From assembly GCA_947258735.1 (NCBI GenBank), contig CAMYJJ010000094.1:1-10274 (forward strand): DNA of 10,274 nucleotides, read 5' to 3'. Both the position numbers and the translations under genes were made by a program. Origin of the DNA: Thermodesulfovibrionia bacterium. Its GTDB lineage: Bacteria > Nitrospirota > Thermodesulfovibrionia > UBA6902. Under the pieces are notes generated by a model. That model saw nothing but the letters and a program-made list of their open reading frames with translations. It was not told the DNA's origin and ran no database searches. Shown here in pieces: positions 6,578-10,274 of the stretch (position 1 is the first letter of the stretch; every line of letters starts with the position of its first letter).

Positions 6578-7932
6578 AATTATTCAAAAAAATCCTCATA
6601 GCCAACAGGGGTGAAATCGCAATCAGGATCATCAGGGCCTGCCGGGAGCTTGGTATTGAAACGGCGGTTGTGTATTCTGACATTGACCGGGAGACTCTTC
6701 CCGTAAGAATGGCTGATGAAGCTGTCTGTATCGGTCCTGCGCCATCAGCTCAAAGCTATCTGAACATTCCTGCAATCATAAGCGCTGCCGAGATAACCGA
6801 TGCAGAAGCGATCCACCCGGGATATGGCTTTCTGGCTGAAAACCCCCAGTTTGTTGAGGCCTGCACCGCATCAAATATTACCTTTATCGGACCTTCTGCT
6901 GAAAATATCCGTATAGGAGGTGACAAGGCAAAGGCACGGCAGATCATGATAAAGAAAGGGGTGCCTGTTGTGCCGGGCAGTGACAAGCTCATTACCGATG
7001 AGGCTGAGGCCCTGAAGCTGGCAAAAAAGATAGGATTTCCGGTCATAGTCAAGGCATCTGCAGGCGGAGGCGGAAAAGGCATGAGAATTGTGCCGGAAGA
7101 AAAATATCTGACCAAAATGTATCACATGGCCCAGAAGGAGGCGTTTGCAGCTTTTGGGAATGGTGAACTCTATATGGAAAAATATATCACTGACATGAGA
7201 CACATTGAGGTCCAGATACTTGCCGATAACGATGGGAATATGATACACCTGGGTGAGCGGGACTGTTCCATTCAGAGGAGACACCAGAAGCTTATCGAGG
7301 AAGCCCCTTTTGTGCTTTCAACTCCTAAATTCAGAAAAAAGGTTGGAGACGCAGCCATCAGGGCTGCAAAGGCAATGAATTACATAAATGCCGGAACAGT
7401 AGAGTTTATTCTTGACAGTAACAATGACATATTTTTCATGGAGATAAACACGAGGATACAGGTTGAGCATCCTGTGACAGAGATGATCACTGACATTGAT
7501 ATAATCAAGGAACAGATCAGACTTGCCGCAGGCTCTCCCTTGACGATAAAACAGACGGACGTGAAATATTCCGGCCATAGTATAGAATGCAGGGTCAATG
7601 CTGAAGATCCGGAGAGCTTTATCCCTTCACCCGGTACGGTCTCTCTTTTTATCCCTCCGGGTGGTCATGGAGTAAGAACAGACACGGCTGCATTCACTGG
7701 ATGGAAAGTACCGGCCTATTATGATTCCCTGATCGCAAAGGTGATCGTGCACGGCAGGGACCGGGAAGAAGCAATAATGAGGATGAAAAGGGCGTTAAGA
7801 GAGTTTGTCATTGAAGGGATAAAGACTACTATTCCGTTTTATCTGAAAATCCTTGATGACAAGGATTATATAAAAGGGAATTTTAATACACATTATCTTG
7901 ATACGCTGAAGGAAACACCGGCAAGCGCTTGA
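6574..7932 (+). CDS. accC: Acetyl-CoA carboxylase biotin carboxylase subunit
   Basis: AccC is an ATP-grasp enzyme that carboxylates the biotin on AccB with bicarbonate, the first half-reaction of acetyl-CoA carboxylase. The 452 residues are the expected length for a stand-alone subunit. Visible signatures are Ile-Ala-Asn-Arg-Gly-Glu-Ile-Ala (9-16), [10 protein letters not shown] (81-90), lysines 118 and 160 at the ATP site, the glycine-rich loop Gly-Gly-Gly-Gly-Lys-Gly-Met (164-170), Glu-Arg-Asp-Cys-Ser-Ile-Gln-Arg-Arg (228-236), and the catalytic segment Asn-Thr-Arg-Ile-Gln-Val-Glu-His-Pro (292-300). The ATG overlaps the accB TGA by four bases with no separate ribosome binding site, so stoichiometric coupled translation is likely. 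No accA or accD occurs in the window, so the transferase is encoded elsewhere. It is the last gene of the long run; a palindromic repeat begins about 30 bases after its stop. Confidence 0.97.
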   Translation: MKLFKKILIANRGEIAIRIIRACRELGIETAVVYSDIDRETLPVRMADEAVCIGPAPSAQSYLNIPAIISAAEITDAEAIHPGYGFLAENPQFVEACTASNITFIGPSAENIRIGGDKAKARQIMIKKGVPVVPGSDKLITDEAEALKLAKKIGFPVIVKASAGGGGKGMRIVPEEKYLTKMYHMAQKEAFAAFGNGELYMEKYITDMRHIEVQILADNDGNMIHLGERDCSIQRRHQKLIEEAPFVLSTPKFRKKVGDAAIRAAKAMNYINAGTVEFILDSNNDIFFMEINTRIQVEHPVTEMITDIDIIKEQIRLAAGSPLTIKQTDVKYSGHSIECRVNAEDPESFIPSPGTVSLFIPPGGHGVRTDTAAFTGWKVPAYYDSLIAKVIVHGRDREEAIMRMKRALREFVIEGIKTTIPFYLKILDDKDYIKGNFNTHYLDTLKETPASA

Positions 7933-7961
7933 TTATTTATTATCAATAAACACAATGAGTC

Positions 7962-7990
7962 TGTCATTCCGGCAGACGTTAAGCCGGAAT
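7962..7990. repeat. TGTCATTCCGGC-type palindromic repeat (single hairpin)
   Basis: ATTCCGGC (7966-7973) and GCCGGAAT (7983-7990) form an 8-bp stem around a nine-base loop, about 30 bases downstream of the accC stop. The sequence starts TGTCATTCCGGCAG (7962-7975), the same 14 bases that recur at 8893-8906, marking it as a copy or half-copy of a dispersed element. No T-run follows, so it is not a canonical intrinsic terminator, although a stem here may protect the 3' end of the operon mRNA. Confidence 0.65.
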
Positions 7991-8045
7991 CCATAAGACA
8001 AAATATAACCTTGAAGCTGGCTGATATGTGAAATTGTTTCACACA

Positions 8046-8126
8046 TGTCATCCTGAACTTGTTTCAGGATCTCATGATTTGCATTGTGATGTAAGGATGG
8101 GATTCTGAACCAAGTTCAGAATGACA
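8046..8126. repeat. 81-bp inverted-repeat element
   Basis: The ends TGTCATCCTGAACTTG (8046-8061) and CAAGTTCAGAATGACA (8111-8126) are inverted copies matching at 15 of 16 positions. Each end is also palindromic by itself: ATCCTGAA/TTCAGGAT (8050-8057, 8063-8070) and ATTCTGAAC/GTTCAGAAT (8102-8110, 8114-8122). The element can therefore fold either as one long hairpin or as two separate ones. The interior has no reading frame. I see no target-site duplication. It looks like a non-autonomous dispersed repeat of the REP/MITE kind; short palindromes with TGTCAT-CCTGAA ends are common in many bacterial genomes. Confidence 0.7.
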
Positions 8127-8198
8127 ATATGCTCGTCTCATATATTGTGACACAGACTCCAGTGATTGCTGAACCGATAAACAGATTTTAATCACGGG

Positions 8199-8245
8199 TG
8201 TAATTATTAGTCAATTGTTGATTACATCATTCTTGTTTGTAATAT
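8199..8245 (+). promoter_or_regulatory. Putative thiE promoter with flanking dyad
   Basis: TTGATT (8218-8223) and TAATAT (8240-8245) are spaced by 16 bases and resemble sigma-70 boxes, but the -10 abuts the thiE start codon, so an upstream promoter may be the real one. TGTAAT (8199-8204) and ATTACA (8221-8226) are inverted copies 16 bases apart; a third TGTAAT lies at 8238-8243. Such a dyad could be an operator. All of this sits in AT-rich DNA and is weak evidence. Confidence 0.2.
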
Positions 8246-8866
8246 ATGAAAAACCTGTTTCCCAGTAATAATCCTTTATACCTCATCACCGACTCGTCAA
8301 TATCAAATCTCACTCATTCTCAGATCGTGAAGAAGGCAATATCAGCCGGGATCCGGATCATCCAGATAAGAGATAAGAACATGTCAAAGAGAGATTTGTA
8401 TGATGAAGCGCTCAGAGTCCGCGATCTCACCCGTAAACATAATGTGACATTCATTATGAATGACTATATTGATATAGCCATGGCTGTCAGGGCAGACGGG
8501 GTCCATCTTGGTCAGGATGATATGCCGATTGAAGAAGCCAGGCGCATTTCGGGCAAGAAGATGATCATCGGCATATCAACCCACACCATAAGCCAGGCCT
8601 TAAAGGCAGAGGGCGGGGGGGCTGACTATATCGGATTTGGACCGATGTTTAAAACTTCAACAAAAAATGCAGGCAGACCAAAGGGCATAAGGGCACTCAG
8701 AAATATATGTGAAAAAATCAAAATACCTGTTGCAGCAATAGGCGGAATTTCATCGGATAATATCACCGGTGTAATGGACGCGGGAGCTGATGCCTGCGCT
8801 GTTATATCGGCCATACAGTCAGGAGATATCAGGGCGAACATACAGAAACTGATGAAGGCGTTGTAG
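8246..8866 (+). CDS. thiE: Thiamine phosphate synthase
   Basis: ThiE couples HMP-pyrophosphate with the thiazole phosphate to make thiamine phosphate, the joining step of vitamin B1 synthesis. The 206-residue TIM-barrel protein shows Leu-Tyr-Leu-Ile-Thr-Asp (11-16), Ile-Gln-Ile-Arg-Asp-Lys (39-44) with the pyrophosphate-binding Gln/Arg pair, Met-Asn-Asp-Tyr (71-74), Asp-Gly-Val-His-Leu-Gly-Gln-Asp-Asp (84-92), Gly-Phe-Gly-Pro-Met-Phe-Lys-Thr-Ser-Thr-Lys (130-140), and Ala-Ala-Ile-Gly-Gly-Ile (163-168), all typical of ThiE. The related thiazole tautomerase TenI is an alternative, but the Asn-Asp and Gln-Asp-Asp motifs favour ThiE. The ATG at 8246 is the only start that leaves room before the first beta strand; no Shine-Dalgarno is visible. 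It stands alone between two repeat-bearing intergenic regions, with no other thiamine genes near. Confidence 0.9.
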   Translation: MKNLFPSNNPLYLITDSSISNLTHSQIVKKAISAGIRIIQIRDKNMSKRDLYDEALRVRDLTRKHNVTFIMNDYIDIAMAVRADGVHLGQDDMPIEEARRISGKKMIIGISTHTISQALKAEGGGADYIGFGPMFKTSTKNAGRPKGIRALRNICEKIKIPVAAIGGISSDNITGVMDAGADACAVISAIQSGDIRANIQKLMKAL

Positions 8867-8891
8867 TTTTTTTAAATAATATTTAAATTGC

Positions 8892-8979
8892 TTGTCATTC
8901 CGGCAGCCTGCCTGCCGCAGGCAGGCCCGATTAAAGACCCCTGCTTACTGACTGCCGGGGCAGGCTTCGGGCATGACAA
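8892..8979. repeat. 88-bp nested palindromic element
   Basis: The outer ends TTGTCAT (8892-8898) and ATGACAA (8973-8979) are exact inverted copies. Inside them CCGGCAG (8900-8906) pairs with CTGCCGG (8952-8958). A perfect hairpin, GCCTGCCTGC (8906-8915) with GCAGGCAGGC (8917-8926) around one base, is nested within. The first 14 bases after the initial T match the repeat at 7962. The GC-rich palindrome stands out from the AT-rich flanks. No coding capacity and no clear target duplication are visible. It lies between thiE and the methyltransferase gene and could act as a transcription barrier, but no T-run follows. Confidence 0.7.
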
Positions 8980-9032
8980 AGAAGTTATAGTCACATCCCA
9001 TCCATGTTAAAATATGCATACAAGGGTTAGTC

Positions 9033-9764
9033 ATGTTTTATAAACTGTGCATATCAATACTCTTCCTTTTTCTATCTGGTTTTTCGTCCTCTCCTGAACA
9101 AGCGAGTAATAACACCGCAGACGTTGACAGGTTTATTAAAAAGAGGTCGGCCATGGTCAGGGACCAGCTCGTGAAACGGGGCATTAAGGATGACCGGGTG
9201 CTCGGTGCAATGGGCAGGATACCGAGACATCTTTTTGTCGATGAATCTATACGTGAAAAAGCATATAACGACCATCCCCTGCCCATTGGCGAGGGTCAGA
9301 CGATTTCGCAGCCTTACGTAGTTGCTCTGATGAGCGAGGCGTTGCAGCTTAAAGCAACCGACAGGGTCCTGGAGATCGGAACAGGATCAGGATATCAGGC
9401 GGCCGTCCTTGCTGAAATAGTTTCCGAGGTATACACGATCGAGATTATTGAAGACCTTGCAGCACGGGCTGAAAAACTGATAGACAGTCTGAATTACATG
9501 AATGTAATGGCAAAATATGCAGACGGTTATTTCGGCTGGGAAGAGCATGCCCCCTTTGATGCCATTATTATTACGGCATCAGCCAATCATATTCCCCCGC
9601 CTTTGATAAAACAGCTGAAAGAGGGCGGTAGACTGATTATCCCTCTTGGAAGCACTCTCTACTTTCAGACACTGACCCTTGTAACAAAGGTAAAAGGCGA
9701 GCTTGAAGTTGAACAGATGGGCGGGGTTGCTTTTGTGCCCATGACAGGGAAAGTAATTAAGTGA
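9033..9764 (+). CDS. pcm: Protein-L-isoaspartate O-methyltransferase, probably exported
   Basis: This enzyme methylates L-isoaspartyl residues in damaged proteins with S-adenosylmethionine, starting their repair. Of 243 residues, the last ~200 form the usual catalytic domain: Gly-Gln-Thr-Ile-Ser-Gln-Pro-Tyr (88-95), motif I [10 protein letters not shown] (112-121), the acidic Tyr-Thr-Ile-Glu (134-137), Phe-Asp-Ala-Ile-Ile-Ile-Thr-Ala (175-182) and Gly-Gly-Arg-Leu-Ile-Ile-Pro-Leu-Gly (198-206). In front is an extension of about 40 residues with Lys4, a hydrophobic core (about 5-17) and Ser-rich end, which looks like a Sec signal peptide without a lipobox. AAGGG (9022-9026) six bases before the ATG supports this start. 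A second ATG at 9153 (Met41), with AGAGG at 9142-9146, would give a cytosolic enzyme of normal length. Stop lies in a tandem repeat. Confidence 0.92.
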   Translation: MFYKLCISILFLFLSGFSSSPEQASNNTADVDRFIKKRSAMVRDQLVKRGIKDDRVLGAMGRIPRHLFVDESIREKAYNDHPLPIGEGQTISQPYVVALMSEALQLKATDRVLEIGTGSGYQAAVLAEIVSEVYTIEIIEDLAARAEKLIDSLNYMNVMAKYADGYFGWEEHAPFDAIIITASANHIPPPLIKQLKEGGRLIIPLGSTLYFQTLTLVTKVKGELEVEQMGGVAFVPMTGKVIK

Positions 9765-9788
9765 CGGGTGACGGGTAACGGGTAACAC
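9761..9788. repeat. Tandem 7-bp repeat at the pcm stop
   Basis: Four consecutive 7-base units, GTGACGG (9761-9767), GTGACGG (9768-9774), GTAACGG (9775-9781) and GTAACAC (9782-9788), show a decaying direct repeat. The pcm stop TGA (9762-9764) lies in the first unit. The sequence separates convergent genes and contains no hairpin, so it does not look like a terminator. Slippage could alter the repeat number but would not change the protein, since the stop comes first. Confidence 0.7.
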
Positions 9789-9801
9789 ATAACAAGATTT
9801 T

Positions 9802-9981
9802 CTAGGCCATATCTATTGACACGAGTATGTATTCATCTTTTTTCCTGAAGTAAATGACGGCACGACCCTCCTCATTTTCAAACATCGTTACTTCGTCACT
9901 GAAATCCTTTACTTCTTTTAGTTTCATTTTTTCTGTTCTTATGGTCTGACCGCCTTCGATTACCTTTACCTCTGCTTCCAT
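9802..9981 (-). CDS. Conserved-looking 59-residue hypothetical protein
   Basis: Read on the minus strand, an ATG at 9981 opens 59 codons ending in TAG at 9802-9804. The sequence AAAGGAGG (complement of 9986-9993) ends four bases before the start and is close to an ideal Shine-Dalgarno. The product is charged and soluble, with no signal peptide, cysteines or membrane segment. Residues 1-25 alternate Glu/Lys with Val and Ile (MEAEVKVIEGG at the start), and the second half (Arg-Ala-Val-Ile-Tyr-Phe-Arg-Lys-Lys and Tyr-Ile-Leu-Val-Ser-Ile) looks like two beta strands. I do not recognise the family. It begins 20 bases after the stop of the glycosyltransferase and is probably in the same transcript, converging on pcm. 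Confidence 0.75.
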   Translation of the reverse strand: MEAEVKVIEGGQTIRTEKMKLKEVKDFSDEVTMFENEEGRAVIYFRKKDEYILVSIDMA

Positions 9982-10001
9982 TGTACCTCCTTTATATTGT
10001 G

Positions 10002-10274
10002 CTATACCCTGTTAATCATATTGTAAACCTGATAATACTTTTTTGCAGCTTTTTCCCAGTCAAACTGCGCGGCTTTTTTAAAACCCTTTTGAATCATTCT
10101 GTAATATTGCGAAGGGCGGGTCCGATACATATCGGCTGCTTTTGCCAGTGTATCATATAAATGTTCTGCCATGCTCTCAGCCCAGGCATTTGTTTTTCCT
10201 GTCTGCATAATGTTGCCGGCTTCAATAAAATCCTTAATGTTTTTATGCCTGTAAAATACTGCGTCCTCCTTAAA
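10002..10274 (-). CDS. Glycogen-synthase-like glycosyltransferase, C-terminal end (partial)
   Basis: A minus-strand frame is open from the window edge to TAG at 10002-10004, giving the last 90 residues of a longer protein. The end contains Phe-Lys-Glu-Asp at the edge, then Ala-Glu-His-Leu-Tyr-Asp-Thr-Leu-Ala-Lys-Ala, Tyr-Arg-Thr-Arg-Pro, Met-Ile-Gln-Lys-Gly and a final Phe-Asp-Trp-Glu-Lys-Ala-Ala-Lys-Lys-Tyr. The Asp-Trp-Glu-Lys/Arg-x-Ala-x-x-Tyr ending after a helix bearing Tyr-Arg-x-x-Pro is characteristic of the C-terminus of glycogen/starch synthases (GT5) and related GT4 enzymes, which add sugar from a nucleotide donor. The catalytic residues lie outside the window, so donor and product are not known. 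An internal ATG at 10206-10208 is not the start. The 59-residue gene follows 20 bases downstream. Confidence 0.6.
   Translation of the reverse strand, partial: FKEDAVFYRHKNIKDFIEAGNIMQTGKTNAWAESMAEHLYDTLAKAADMYRTRPSQYYRMIQKGFKKAAQFDWEKAAKKYYQVYNMINRV

Larger units (their letters stand above)
7933..8245. other. Intergenic region with palindromic repeats
   Basis: No gene is visible on either strand. The first two thirds hold an AT-only stem (TTTATT 7936-7941, AATAAA 7945-7950), the GC-rich hairpin at 7962-7990 and the inverted-repeat element at 8046-8126. The last ~120 bases are AT-rich and probably contain the thiE promoter. I see no thiamine (TPP) riboswitch: the CUGAGA-type core was not found. 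Confidence 0.6.

Noticed and set aside
7962..8126. CRISPR-like array
   Set aside because: The repeats are inverted rather than direct, differ in sequence and show no regular spacers.
8127..8245. Thiamine (TPP) riboswitch before thiE
   Set aside because: The conserved CUGAGA-type core and the second conserved arm were not found in the upstream region.
8867..8890. Intrinsic terminator after thiE
   Set aside because: The T-run comes before, not after, the only nearby stem (TTTAAAT/ATTTAAA), which is AT-only and weak.

Overview
The window is a stretch of ordinary bacterial chromosome. A long run of plus-strand housekeeping genes (about 764-7932) is followed by two lone plus-strand genes (thiE, and an isoaspartyl methyltransferase). 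A short convergent minus-strand pair lies at the right edge. The order yicC, remA/DUF370, gmk, rpoZ, coaBC, then aroQ, M24 peptidase, efp, accB, accC resembles arrangements known from Firmicutes, Deltaproteobacteria and Nitrospirota. Moderate GC, frequent AGG arginine codons, an EF-P with arginine at the loop tip, and a signal-peptide-bearing isoaspartyl methyltransferase suggest a Gram-negative anaerobe of the Nitrospirota/Deltaproteobacteria type. That placement is inference and has not been tested by phylogeny.

Layout. 1-183: AT-rich leader with no supported gene. 184-279: a possible 31-residue single-pass membrane protein with a good ribosome binding site. 280-763: AT-rich, with short broken frames only and a small hairpin just before yicC. 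764-2916: YicC endoribonuclease, RemA-like DNA-binding protein, guanylate kinase and RNA polymerase omega, an RNA/nucleotide/transcription group. 2917-7932: CoaBC (coenzyme A), AroQ (shikimate pathway), M24 aminopeptidase, elongation factor P, and the AccB/AccC half of acetyl-CoA carboxylase. From rpoZ onward these genes abut or overlap almost without gaps, so co-transcription and translational coupling are likely. CoaBC supplies the CoA needed for acetyl-CoA, and AccB is the biotin carrier that AccC carboxylates.

7933-8245 and 8867-9032 are intergenic and hold short palindromic repeats with TGTCAT/ATGACA ends, which look like non-autonomous dispersed elements. ThiE (thiamine phosphate synthase) sits alone between them. 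The methyltransferase gene ends inside a small 7-bp tandem repeat. On the minus strand, the C-terminal end of a glycogen-synthase-like glycosyltransferase runs off the window. It is followed by an unrecognised 59-residue protein (9802-9981) with a near-perfect Shine-Dalgarno sequence.

I found no convincing new defence, mobile or biosynthetic system. The points most worth checking are the Arg32 EF-P, the exported or dual-start isoaspartyl methyltransferase, the two very small proteins and the palindromic elements.
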